The notes beneath the pieces were generated by a model. It was not told where the DNA came from and did no database searches. It saw nothing but the letters and a program-made list of their open reading frames with translations. DNA of 34,091 bases from CAZDGK01 sp964505035 (GTDB lineage Bacteria > Patescibacteriota > Saccharimonadia > UBA4664): contig CAZDGK010000009.1 in NCBI GenBank assembly GCA_964505035.1, forward strand, positions 1-34,091, written 5' to 3'. The position numbers and the translations under genes were made by a program. Below, piece by piece: positions 1 to 7,057 of the stretch (its first letter is position 1; every line of letters starts with the position of its first letter).

Positions 1-520
1 AGGCGTTTTTGGGGTCGAGGTTGCCGGTGGGTTCGTCGGCGATGAGGATCTTGGGCTGGCGGATGAGGGCGCGGGCGATGGCCACGCGCTGGCGCTCGCC
101 GCCGGATAGCTCGTGCGGGAACATGCTTTCTTTGGCCGATAGCCCCACCAGCGTGAGCATTTTGGGCACGGCGCGGCGGATCTCGCGGCGAGGAGCGCCG
201 GAGACTTCGAGCGCGAAGGCGACATTCTCCCCTACCCGGCGGCCGGGCAGGAGCTTGAAGTCCTGGAACACGACGCCGATGCGGCGACGGACGAGCGGGA
301 CGTCCTTGGGATGGATAGTGTCGTAGTCGAGGCCGCCGACGATGATTTTGCCCGAGGTGTGGACCTCTTCACGCGTTAGCAGTTTGATGAGCGTGCTCTT
401 CCCTGCCCCCGAGCTGCCAACGATGGTGACAAACTCCTTGGGCTGAATGTGCAAATTGAGGCCACTAAGCGCAATTTGCTGATTGGGGTACACCTTGGTA
501 ACACGATCAAAGAGGATCAT
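1..520 (-). CDS. ftsE: FtsE, cell-division ABC transporter ATPase (3' end cut by window edge)
   Basis: ATP-binding subunit that partners the membrane protein FtsX to control septal peptidoglycan hydrolases. Read from the ATG at 520, the 173 visible codons carry Walker A GSSGAGKST (about residues 35-43), a Q-loop VFQDFKLL, the ABC signature LSGGERQRVAIARAL and Walker B LIADEPTGNLDP. That set is typical of the FtsE/LolD class. FtsE rather than another small ABC ATPase is inferred from the N-terminal ILFDRVTKVYP and the DFKLLP motif. ftsX would lie downstream, outside the window. The start codon follows a TGG-TACACT extended -10 by only 8 nt, so the mRNA is probably leaderless; no Shine-Dalgarno is present. 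Confidence 0.93.
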   Translation of the reverse strand, partial: MILFDRVTKVYPNQQIALSGLNLHIQPKEFVTIVGSSGAGKSTLIKLLTREEVHTSGKIIVGGLDYDTIHPKDVPLVRRRIGVVFQDFKLLPGRRVGENVAFALEVSGAPRREIRRAVPKMLTLVGLSAKESMFPHELSGGERQRVAIARALIRQPKILIADEPTGNLDPKNA

Positions 521-528
521 TTGTATCT

Positions 529-537
529 AGTGTACCA
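529..537 (-). promoter_or_regulatory. Extended -10 promoter of ftsE
   Basis: TGG followed by TACACT, 8 nt before the ATG at 520. No convincing -35 box is seen. The distance implies transcription starts at or next to the start codon. Confidence 0.5.
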
Positions 538-570
538 TATGAGTTTATGGGCGCTACGGCCGACGACAAA

Positions 571-605
571 GGCCCCGGGGTCCGAGCGGTGCTCGGTCCG
601 GGGCC
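571..605 (-). terminator. Hairpin downstream of the 612-1088 gene
   Basis: GC-rich arms GGCCCCGG and CCGGGGCC plus an inner CCGAG/CTCGG pair form a strong bulged hairpin just after the stop codon of the minus-strand gene. Only a short T tract follows on that strand, so termination may be imperfect. Confidence 0.6.
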
Positions 606-611
606 AGTGGG

Positions 612-1088
612 TCACGCGCGGGTGGCGGCCTGGAAATACGGGACGACGTCGTCGCCCGTCTCGGCCGCGAGGGCCACGATTTCCAGGAAGCTGTCCTCCG
701 GCAGGGCCAGGACGGCGGCCAGGGTCGGCTCGTCCAGGGTGATCCGAGTGGCGGCCAGCAGGGCCTGTCGCAAGAACTCATCCTTGGCGGTGTCCGAGCG
801 CTCCGTATCGCCGATCTTGTTGGCGTGGGAGATGAAGCTCTTGAGGATGCCGCTGACCCGGAAGCTGGACCCGGCGTTGTAGACCGTGGTTTGGCTGCCG
901 GTGATGCGCTCGTCTTTGGTGTCCAGCTCGGTGATAGCCGGACAGAACCCACCCTGGTTGAGGTTGTAGAAGCCGCTGCCGCGGAAGGCCGCCATGATGT
1001 GGGCGAAGGCCTCCTGGATGCTGACGCGATGGGCGCCTCTGGCGGTGCGTGTACCCGTGCTGTAGCTGGTCAGTTCGACCGTGGCCAT
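612..1088 (-). CDS. Orphan 158-aa protein, function unknown
   Basis: I recognise no family. It is soluble and mixed alpha/beta in look, with no signal peptide or membrane segment. A central Gly/Ser/Thr-rich stretch is followed by a helical, acidic C-terminal half. A single Cys is at about residue 49. The ATG at 1088 is well supported by GGAGG 8 nt upstream. The gene is a self-contained unit: TTGCTT and TATAGT boxes 17 nt apart upstream and a hairpin directly after the stop. It resembles the other orphan units in this window in architecture, not in sequence. Its coding strand shows less strand bias than neighbouring housekeeping genes. Confidence 0.8.
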   Translation of the reverse strand: MATVELTSYSTGTRTARGAHRVSIQEAFAHIMAAFRGSGFYNLNQGGFCPAITELDTKDERITGSQTTVYNAGSSFRVSGILKSFISHANKIGDTERSDTAKDEFLRQALLAATRITLDEPTLAAVLALPEDSFLEIVALAAETGDDVVPYFQAATRA

Positions 1089-1126
1089 GGGGTTGCCTCC
1101 AAGGTTGTCGGAATGCTACTCCTATT

Positions 1127-1155
1127 ACTATATCATATTTGTGTCGTGTAAGCAA
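1127..1155 (-). promoter_or_regulatory. Sigma70-type promoter of the 612-1088 gene
   Basis: TTGCTT at 1155-1150 and TATAGT at 1132-1127 are separated by exactly 17 nt, leaving a leader of roughly 30 nt with a GGAGG ribosome-binding site. Confidence 0.7.
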
Positions 1156-1181
1156 TAGAGCTTATATGATAAACTTCGGAT

Positions 1182-1862
1182 ATGAAACGCGCTGTGCAAT
1201 CCCCTGCCCGACTCAAGCCAGAAGCGGTCTGGGCAATGGTGTCCGAGGAGCGGCGCCGGTTGCTGGAATACCTGCGGGTGCTGCCCGAAGAGGCTTGGGA
1301 CAAGCAATCGCTGTGTCGTGGGTGGAAGGTGCGGCATGTGGTGGCGCATGTGATATTGGAGTCACGCTACGGCATGTTGCGGTCGCTGCCGCGGTGGGTG
1401 CGGCATGGCCTGAGCTTTAACCGGTTTATGTACCACTCGGCGCTGGGGTTTGGGGCGCAGGGGCGGCTGGAGCTGCTGATGGCTTTGCAAGAGGACTTGG
1501 ACAAGCGGATTGCGCCACCGCTGATCTCGCCGCTGCAGGTGCTGACCGACCTGCTGATTCATCAGCAAGACATCGCGATCCCATTGGGCAAGCCAGTGAC
1601 ACCGCCGCTGTCGACGCTCGAGTATGTGTTGACCGGCTGGCGACCGGTGTTGTTTAACCCTGGTGAATGGATAGTGGGCACCCGCGTGCTGATTCGTGGT
1701 CTGAAGTTTGTGGCGACGGATCTGGAATGGCAATATGGTTCGGGATTGGAAGTGCGCGGGCGGGCGCAGGATATCATGCTGGCAATTGCCGGCCGGAGTG
1801 CGGCGCTAGACGGCCTGGAGGGGCCGGGTAAGGCAGTGTTGGTTGAGCGGCTGCGGCCGTGA
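1182..1862 (+). CDS. DinB/maleylpyruvate-isomerase-like metal-binding protein
   Basis: A 226-aa protein resembling the TIGR03083 / mycothiol-dependent maleylpyruvate isomerase N-terminal family, a DinB-like four-helix bundle. Supporting motifs are SLCRGWKVRHVVAHV near residues 44-58 (the usual W-x-V-x-x-V-x-A-H signature) and IHQQDIAIPLG near 126-136 (the second metal-ligand His and the Asp). A C-terminal SCP2-like segment (EVRGRAQDIMLAIAGRSAAL) matches the usual architecture. Known members act with low-molecular-weight thiols in Actinobacteria; the reaction here is unknown. A TATGAT hexamer at 1165-1170 lies 11 nt before the ATG, so the leader is very short and no Shine-Dalgarno is seen. The family is mainly actinobacterial, so acquisition from a host is possible. 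Confidence 0.8.
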   Translation: MKRAVQSPARLKPEAVWAMVSEERRRLLEYLRVLPEEAWDKQSLCRGWKVRHVVAHVILESRYGMLRSLPRWVRHGLSFNRFMYHSALGFGAQGRLELLMALQEDLDKRIAPPLISPLQVLTDLLIHQQDIAIPLGKPVTPPLSTLEYVLTGWRPVLFNPGEWIVGTRVLIRGLKFVATDLEWQYGSGLEVRGRAQDIMLAIAGRSAALDGLEGPGKAVLVERLRP

Positions 1863-1868
1863 TACAGT
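1839..1868 (+). promoter_or_regulatory. Probable promoter of the secreted-protein gene
   Basis: TTGGTT (1839-1844), an 18-nt spacer, then TACAGT (1863-1868) preceded by TGA, giving an extended -10. It overlaps the 3' end of the preceding gene. Confidence 0.5.
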
Positions 1869-1910
1869 AGAGGTGGCAGGGCCCAGCTAGGGCTCGTTAG
1901 TAGGGCAGTA

Positions 1911-1924
1911 CCTCCAAAAAGGAG
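1911..1924 (+). promoter_or_regulatory. Hairpin covering the Shine-Dalgarno of the 1931 gene
   Basis: CTCC (1912-1915), five A residues, then GGAG (1921-1924). The GGAG is the ribosome-binding site 6 nt before the GTG start, so the small hairpin can mask it. The stem is only 4 bp, so any effect is uncertain. Confidence 0.35.
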
Positions 1925-1930
1925 TGGTTT

Positions 1931-2518
1931 GTGAACGCTAAGATGAAGAGGACGGCTTTGGCTGTCCTTGCGGCGTTGCTGGTGAGCGTGAGTTTGTTTG
2001 GGGTGCCGCTGGGCGCCTCGGCTGACTCGCCTCACAAGCTCAGGGAGTTGGTGACGGGTACGTTCCGGACGCCAACTGGCGGTAGTGCGGCGTGTACGGA
2101 TGTGCCGCCGACCGACGACTGCCAGGTCGACCGATTTTTTGGCGACATTGGCGGCCCTGATAATGGCGTGAATCAAGGCGCAGACGACGAAGTCAACACG
2201 GTGTTCATTCACTTTGACGACTTCAACGGCAAGTCGACCCCCGGGGCCTGGACGTATCGTGACAAGGAAACGATCCGGGACTTTGTGCGCAATGTCACGT
2301 GGGTTGGCTTCGAGAACGGGGTCATCGATGGACGGTCGGGTGGTACTACCACCGGACAGTTCAGCGGCCACTACGAAGGCACATCCACCGACGGTTGCTC
2401 GGTGCTGGTCTTTGATATCTCTGGTTTTATCGACATCAGTGGTATCGTTGACCAGTCGGGCAACCCGGTGAACAACGATTCTGGCATGTGGATCGGACAG
2501 ATCACGGCCAAGTGTTAG
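1931..2518 (+). CDS. Secreted 195-aa protein with four Cys, function unknown
   Basis: Starts with GTG (GGAG 6 nt upstream). Lysines near the N-terminus are followed by a hydrophobic core LAVLAALLVSVSLFGV and a likely signal-peptidase site after GASA (about residue 31). The mature part has four Cys near residues 56, 64, 153 and 195, enough for two disulfides, and an acidic, Gly/Asp-rich beta-strand character. No known domain is recognised. The protein should be exported and either free or loosely cell-associated, as it has no LPXTG motif or C-terminal membrane segment. It has its own promoter and a strong terminator. In a predicted epibiont, such a protein could take part in host contact, but that is speculation. 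Confidence 0.8.
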   Translation: MNAKMKRTALAVLAALLVSVSLFGVPLGASADSPHKLRELVTGTFRTPTGGSAACTDVPPTDDCQVDRFFGDIGGPDNGVNQGADDEVNTVFIHFDDFNGKSTPGAWTYRDKETIRDFVRNVTWVGFENGVIDGRSGGTTTGQFSGHYEGTSTDGCSVLVFDISGFIDISGIVDQSGNPVNNDSGMWIGQITAKC

Positions 2519-2552
2519 TGCGCTAAGCCCGCGCTGGGTCCTGCCGTAACGC

Positions 2553-2590
2553 CCCGCAGGTTTGCTACCTTGGCAAACTTGCGGGTTTTT
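2553..2590 (+). terminator. Intrinsic terminator of the secreted-protein gene
   Basis: Arms CCCGCAGGTTTGC and GCAAACTTGCGGG (one G-T pair) are followed by TTTTT. It lies 40-70 nt past the stop codon. Confidence 0.9.
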
Positions 2591-2595
2591 CGGTG

Positions 2596-3681
2596 TTATT
2601 TTTTGATGGTGTGGATTAAGTATGCTTCGATGAACGGGTCGAGGTTGCCGTCTAGGGTGCCCTGGGCGTCGGCTGTTTCGTGGCCAGTGCGGACATCTTT
2701 GACCTTGGTGTAGGGATGCAGGACATAGTTGCGGATTTGCTGGCCCCAGGCCGCGGACTGGTCGCTGGCGCGCAGCTCCGACAGCTCGGCCTTGTGTTGC
2801 TCCTCCATGATGGCGGTGAGACGGGCGCGCAGGACGTTCATGGCCTTTTCGCGATTCTGGAGCTGAGAGCGTTCGTTCTGGATAGCCACCACAATGCCGG
2901 TGGGCAGGTGCGTAATGCGCACGGCTGAGTCGGTGGTATTGACCGACTGGCCGCCGTGGCCGGAGCTGCGATAGACATCGATGCGTAGATCCTTCGGGTC
3001 GATGTCGAGCTCGGGGCCGGCGTCGATTTGGGGTAGGACTTCGACCAGGGCAAAGGAGGTCTGACGCAGATTGTCGGCATTGTACGGGCTGAGACGGACA
3101 AGGCGGTGGACGCCGGCCTCGCCCCGTAGCTTGCCGTAGGCGTAGGGGCCATTGACCTCGAAGGTGGCCGATTTGAGGCCGGCCTCTTCGCCGGGGCTGG
3201 TAGCTAGGATGGTGGTCTGCAGACCGGCACGCTCGGCCCAGCGCAGGTACATGCGCTCGAGCATTTGGGCCCAATCCTGCGCGTCGGTGCCGCCCGTACC
3301 GGCGTGAATCTCGACGATGGCAGAGGCGCGGTCGTGCGGGCCAGACAGCTTGAGCTCTGACTGGCGGGTGGTAAACTCGGCTAGTAGCCGGGTGTAGGCG
3401 TGGCCTGCCTCGGCCAGATACTCGTGGCCAAACTCGCGTAGCGCGGCCAGCTCGTCGGCGACTTCCCGCTCCAGGTCGCGCCAACTGTCAACATGCTTCT
3501 GGAGAGCGGCTAGCTGCTGGCTGGTAACCGCGGCCGCCTGGGCGTCGTCCCAGAAGCCAGGCTCATGAGTGTGCTTGATGAGCTCGGCTACCCGCTGCTC
3601 GTCGTCGGTCAGGTGTAGCTGAGTGATGGCCTTGGCTAGTTGCCCGTAGAGATCTTCGAATTGCTTGAGTAACTCTTGCAT
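2596..3681 (-). CDS. prfB: Peptide chain release factor 2
   Basis: Releases the finished peptide at UGA and UAA codons. The 361-aa reading from the ATG at 3681 has the N-terminal helical domain, the peptidyl-hydrolase GGQ motif in SSGHGGQSVNTTDSAVR, and the codon-reading loop as VRLSPYNA. RF2 normally has SPF at that place; SPY is a conservative change. There is no sign of the in-frame UGA frameshift site found in many prfB genes. The start at 3681 is preferred over an upstream alternative because a perfect TATAAT (3696-3691) lies only 9 nt before it, so the longer form would begin upstream of the predicted transcript. Genes in this window end in TGA, consistent with a working RF2. Confidence 0.96.
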   Translation of the reverse strand: MQELLKQFEDLYGQLAKAITQLHLTDDEQRVAELIKHTHEPGFWDDAQAAAVTSQQLAALQKHVDSWRDLEREVADELAALREFGHEYLAEAGHAYTRLLAEFTTRQSELKLSGPHDRASAIVEIHAGTGGTDAQDWAQMLERMYLRWAERAGLQTTILATSPGEEAGLKSATFEVNGPYAYGKLRGEAGVHRLVRLSPYNADNLRQTSFALVEVLPQIDAGPELDIDPKDLRIDVYRSSGHGGQSVNTTDSAVRITHLPTGIVVAIQNERSQLQNREKAMNVLRARLTAIMEEQHKAELSELRASDQSAAWGQQIRNYVLHPYTKVKDVRTGHETADAQGTLDGNLDPFIEAYLIHTIKK

Positions 3682-3690
3682 ATGCTCATG

Positions 3691-3696
3691 ATTATA
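3691..3696 (-). promoter_or_regulatory. -10 box of prfB
   Basis: Perfect TATAAT 9 nt before the ATG at 3681, directly after the terminator of the upstream gene. No clear -35 box is seen. A transcript of 0-3 nt leader is predicted. Confidence 0.6.
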
Positions 3697-3709
3697 CCCT
3701 GCGTACACC

Positions 3710-3735
3710 AAAAAGACCCCGGTTGGGGTCTTTTT
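3710..3735 (-). terminator. Terminator of the LPDTG protein gene, usable on both strands
   Basis: Symmetrical hairpin with arms AAAAAGACCCC and GGGGTCTTTTT and loop GGTT, so a T tract follows on either strand. Confidence 0.9.
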
Positions 3736-3753
3736 GGGCCTTGGGCGGTGGGA

Positions 3754-4416
3754 TTACCGCGCCGACTGGCGGGTCTTGAGGTAGACCACCGCGGCCACGG
3801 CCATGGCCAGAAGGCCAGCAATGGTGCTGATGGTGCCTGTGGCGCCGGTGTCGGGCAGCTTAGTAGTGGCACTGAGGATGGCTGGCGTCGGGGTTGGGGT
3901 TACGCTCGGGGTGGGCGTCGGGGTCGGGTCTGGGACCACCACCTTTACGACGGCCACCTCACAACCTTTTTGGGGAAGCTTGTAGTCGGCTGAATCGCCG
4001 GTAAAGCAAGCCTGGTTGGTGATGGTTGTGTTGGTGTTGGCGGTCACTTTGGCCGTGATGGTCACGGTCTTGGACTTGCCCTGAGCAACGGTGCCCAGGT
4101 TGAAGCTGTCCTGGCTGACTAATTGCAGGCCGGCGGGCAGCGTGTCGGTGACTTTGGTGTTGATCATTTGGTCTTGGTCGCCGGTGGCCAGGTCGGCCAC
4201 GACGATGCGGTAGACAAGTGTGTCGCCGGGGCGGGCTACCACAGCGCTACCGGTAGTGTCGGCGTCGGCAAACGCGCCTTGGGCGGTTTGGTTCATGACG
4301 TCTTTTTCGATCGTGCCCTGCGGGTGGGAGGCGGCGGCGACACCGGCTGACAGAACAGCCAGAGTACCGGCGGCTACACCAATTTGGATAGCACGGGTTT
4401 TAGTAGCTTTGAACAT
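3754..4416 (-). CDS. LPXTG-anchored surface protein with one DUF11-like domain
   Basis: A 220-aa cell-wall protein. An N-terminal hydrophobic signal (about 9-29, ending VAAAS) is followed by an immunoglobulin-like DUF11-type domain (GDTLVYRIVVADLA through TNQACFTG, residues about 64-140), then a Pro/Thr repeat linker (PTPTPTPS, about 163-178). It ends with LPDTG at 187-191, a hydrophobic segment and a basic tail KTRQSAR, the standard sortase A sorting signal. Two Cys (137, 152) could form a disulfide. No sortase gene lies in the window. The start at 4416 has AAGGAG 12 nt upstream, a long spacing; an in-frame ATG further upstream gives a less convincing signal peptide. The promoter is consensus, so strong expression is likely. 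Confidence 0.88.
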   Translation of the reverse strand: MFKATKTRAIQIGVAAGTLAVLSAGVAAASHPQGTIEKDVMNQTAQGAFADADTTGSAVVARPGDTLVYRIVVADLATGDQDQMINTKVTDTLPAGLQLVSQDSFNLGTVAQGKSKTVTITAKVTANTNTTITNQACFTGDSADYKLPQKGCEVAVVKVVVPDPTPTPTPSVTPTPTPAILSATTKLPDTGATGTISTIAGLLAMAVAAVVYLKTRQSAR

Positions 4417-4468
4417 ATGAATAATGATCTCCTTACTAAGCATCTCCATATCTAAGGGAGAATATATC

Positions 4469-4497
4469 ATTATATCAAAGCATAGCCGTTTTGTCAA
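4469..4497 (-). promoter_or_regulatory. Consensus sigma70 promoter of the LPDTG protein gene
   Basis: Perfect TTGACA (4497-4492), 17-nt spacer, perfect TATAAT (4474-4469). The leader of about 45 nt can form a TCTCC/GGAGA hairpin before the AAGGAG site. Confidence 0.9.
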
Positions 4498-4529
4498 TAG
4501 GTGGTCTTTATTGAACAAGGATGCTGGTC

Positions 4530-6983
4530 CTAATAATTGAAGAAGAAGCGGCGGTGTTTGCCTGGTGGCAATGTGGCGACTGGCTGGTTGGGGCTGGGCT
4601 GGGTGTCGCCGGAGACTGGGAAGCTGCCGCAATGCCGGGTGAGTGGCGCGTCGGACGGGAAAACTTCGGTGTAGCTGGAATCCCAGGGGTTGGCCAGCCC
4701 GCCGTCGCGGGGGCAGACGCTGGCCGTGGTGAGACCGGGGGGTGTAGAGAAGCTGTGGACCGGGATGCCGGCGAGGGCCATTTCCATGAAATTGTGCCAG
4801 ATGGGTGCGGCGCCAGTGATGCCGTCGACATTGGACATGGCGGAGTGGTCGTTGTTGCCGACCCAGACGGCCGCGGCGAGGTCGGGAGTGTAGCCCACGG
4901 TCCAGTTGTCGCGGAAGTCATTGGTGGTGCCGGTCTTGGCGGCGGCTGGCCGGCTGAGCTTGAGCGGCGAATTGGGGCCGAACTCCTCGGTGCGGGCGGT
5001 GTTGTCAGATAGGATGCTCGTGATCATGCCGGCGTATTTTGGGTCGAGTACGGTGGCAGGCTGGGTAGCGGCGGGCTTGGTGATGTCCTTGCCCTCGCGG
5101 CTGGTGACCTTGAGGATGGACCGGGGTTCTACGCGGACGCCGTCATTGGCAAAGGTGGCGTAGACGGTGGCCATATCAATCGGGCGCACTTCCCCACCGC
5201 CCAGCACCAGGCTCAGGCCGTAGCGGTCGCGATCATTGAGGGTGGTGATACCGAGGGAGTGAGCCATGGCAATGGTGGGGTCGATGCCGGCATACTGCAG
5301 CACTTTGAGGGCTGGGATGTTGAGCGAATTGGCCAGGGCTCGGCGCAGGGTTACTGGACCGCGCCATTTGCCGTCGTAGTCCTGCGGAATGTAGGGCGTG
5401 CCGTCGCCGTTGACGAGGCCGGTCATGGGGGCGTCGTCTACCTGGGTGGAGCCATTCCAGCCCTTGAGGAAGGCGGTGACATAGGCGATCGGCTTGAAGC
5501 TGGAGCCGGGCTGCAGGTTGCTGAGGGTGACATTGACGGCGCCGAAGCCGGGGGCGCTGTAGTCAATGCTGCCGACCATGCTGATGATGTCGCCGGTGCT
5601 GGGGGTGATGGCGATGAGGCCGCCATTGGAAGCGTTGTGCCCCTGGAGGCGGGCAATCTGGTCCTTGACCATTTGCTGGGCGGCGGTTTGCTTGTCGAGG
5701 TCAAGGGTGGTTTGGACGGTCATGCCATTGTTTTCGACGGCATCTTCGCCGTACTGGGCGCGGAGCTGGTCAAGCACGTAGAACACGAAGTGCGGCGCCA
5801 CCAGGCTGAGGTCGCGGCTGGTGGCCTGGAGTGGCTCGGCTTGGGCGGTCTTGGCTTGGTCGGCGGTGATCATGCCGTGCTCGGCCATTTGGGCGAGGAC
5901 ATAATTGCGGCGGTCAGTGGCGGCCTTGGGGTCGACATTGGGGTCGAGACGGCTGGGACCGAGCGGCAGACCGGCCAGCAGGGCTGCCTCGCTCAAACTA
6001 AGCTGTGAAGCGTCCTTGCGGAAGTAGGCTTGAGCGGCGGCCTGGATGCCGTGGGCGCCCTGGCCGTAATAGACCTCGTTGAGGTACATCTCGAGGATTT
6101 GGTCCTTGGTGTAGCGCTGCTCGAGTTCGGTGGCGAGGAGCACTTCCTGATATTTGCGCTGGAAGGTTTTGGCCGGGGTGAGCAGCGCGGTTTTGACCAG
6201 CTGCTGGGTGAGTGTAGAGCCACCTTCGAGCTTGCTGCCACTGGTGATATCGACCCAAGCGGCGCGGGCTGTACCCTTCCAGGAGAAACCAGGATGCTTA
6301 TAAAAGTCTGGGTCTTCGGCGGCCAGCGTGGCTTGCTTGAGGGTGTCGGGGAGTTTGGCTAGGGGCACCATGGTGGTTTGCTGTCCGCCATAGCCCTGGT
6401 AGATGACTTTGCCATGGCGGTCGAGCAGGACGATGCCGGTCTTTTTCTTGTCCAGGATGGCAGAGGGATTGGTGAGATCATTGGCATAGAGCGCAATGGT
6501 GGCGGTGGCCAGGGTGGCGGCGATGACCACGATGATGAGGATGGTGGCGGTGCCAGTGGCGAGGTAGAGGGTCTTGGCGGTGCGGCCCCAGATATGGCGG
6601 CGGACAGCCTGGCTGGCCCGGCGGGAGTCGGTATTGAAGGCGGTGCTGTAGTCACGGCCGGTTGTCCAGATGGCTTCGGCGGCTCCGCGCGACTGAGACA
6701 ATCCGCGTTTGGCAGCGGGTCGCAGGGCGATGGCGGTGGCTATCAGAGAGCTGACTGTGGCCCGGGCTGAACGCTCCAGGTGGTGCAGATGGCGGCCTAG
6801 GATGTGGCCGCCGGTCTGAATGTAGGCCCAGACGGCTTTGAAGCCCAGCAGCAAATGCTGCCGGAGCGCTGGCGTGATGGCCGGTGGCATGGCGTTGGTA
6901 AACGGCACGACCTCGTAGAAGGTTCGCCGGGCTGCAGCGCGCTTAGCCGGTTTCTTTTGGTGGTGGGGCTTTGAGTGGGACAT
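4530..6983 (-). CDS. Class A penicillin-binding protein (transglycosylase/transpeptidase)
   Basis: Polymerises and cross-links peptidoglycan at the outer membrane face. The 817-aa protein has a long basic cytoplasmic N-terminus (about 140 residues) and one membrane segment (about 142-168). The GT51 glycosyltransferase domain shows AAEDPDFYKHPG, EGGSTLTQQLVK and LEQRYTKDQILEMYLNEVYYGQGAHG. The transpeptidase domain has the active-site SxxK as GSSFKP, SLN as the second motif and AKTGTT as the third. The C-terminus is Pro-rich and ends in basic and aromatic residues. The cytoplasmic tail is longer than in typical PBP1A. The ATG at 6983 has AGGTGA 6 nt upstream. Confidence 0.95.
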   Translation of the reverse strand: MSHSKPHHQKKPAKRAAARRTFYEVVPFTNAMPPAITPALRQHLLLGFKAVWAYIQTGGHILGRHLHHLERSARATVSSLIATAIALRPAAKRGLSQSRGAAEAIWTTGRDYSTAFNTDSRRASQAVRRHIWGRTAKTLYLATGTATILIIVVIAATLATATIALYANDLTNPSAILDKKKTGIVLLDRHGKVIYQGYGGQQTTMVPLAKLPDTLKQATLAAEDPDFYKHPGFSWKGTARAAWVDITSGSKLEGGSTLTQQLVKTALLTPAKTFQRKYQEVLLATELEQRYTKDQILEMYLNEVYYGQGAHGIQAAAQAYFRKDASQLSLSEAALLAGLPLGPSRLDPNVDPKAATDRRNYVLAQMAEHGMITADQAKTAQAEPLQATSRDLSLVAPHFVFYVLDQLRAQYGEDAVENNGMTVQTTLDLDKQTAAQQMVKDQIARLQGHNASNGGLIAITPSTGDIISMVGSIDYSAPGFGAVNVTLSNLQPGSSFKPIAYVTAFLKGWNGSTQVDDAPMTGLVNGDGTPYIPQDYDGKWRGPVTLRRALANSLNIPALKVLQYAGIDPTIAMAHSLGITTLNDRDRYGLSLVLGGGEVRPIDMATVYATFANDGVRVEPRSILKVTSREGKDITKPAATQPATVLDPKYAGMITSILSDNTARTEEFGPNSPLKLSRPAAAKTGTTNDFRDNWTVGYTPDLAAAVWVGNNDHSAMSNVDGITGAAPIWHNFMEMALAGIPVHSFSTPPGLTTASVCPRDGGLANPWDSSYTEVFPSDAPLTRHCGSFPVSGDTQPSPNQPVATLPPGKHRRFFFNY

Positions 6984-7009
6984 GGGTCACCTGGCAAAAT
7001 CTACCAGAC

Positions 7010-7039
7010 ATACTAGCCTGAACCTGGTGGTTTCTACAA
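7010..7039 (-). promoter_or_regulatory. Probable promoter of the PBP gene
   Basis: TTGTAG (7039-7034), 18-nt spacer, TAGTAT (7015-7010). A perfect 10-bp palindrome AGAATATTCT at 7041-7050 abuts the -35 box and could be an operator. Confidence 0.45.
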
Positions 7040-7057
7040 GAGAATATTCTAAAAAAT

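Noticed and set aside
1562..3484. A 640-codon open frame on the minus strand across three genes
   Set aside because: It runs out of frame through the secreted-protein gene, prfB and the 1182 gene, has low-complexity Arg/Pro/Ser composition and no initiation signals; it is a GC-rich shadow frame.
3600..3681. Programmed +1 frameshift in prfB
   Set aside because: The reading frame is continuous from the start codon and no in-frame UGA with an upstream Shine-Dalgarno-like site is present.
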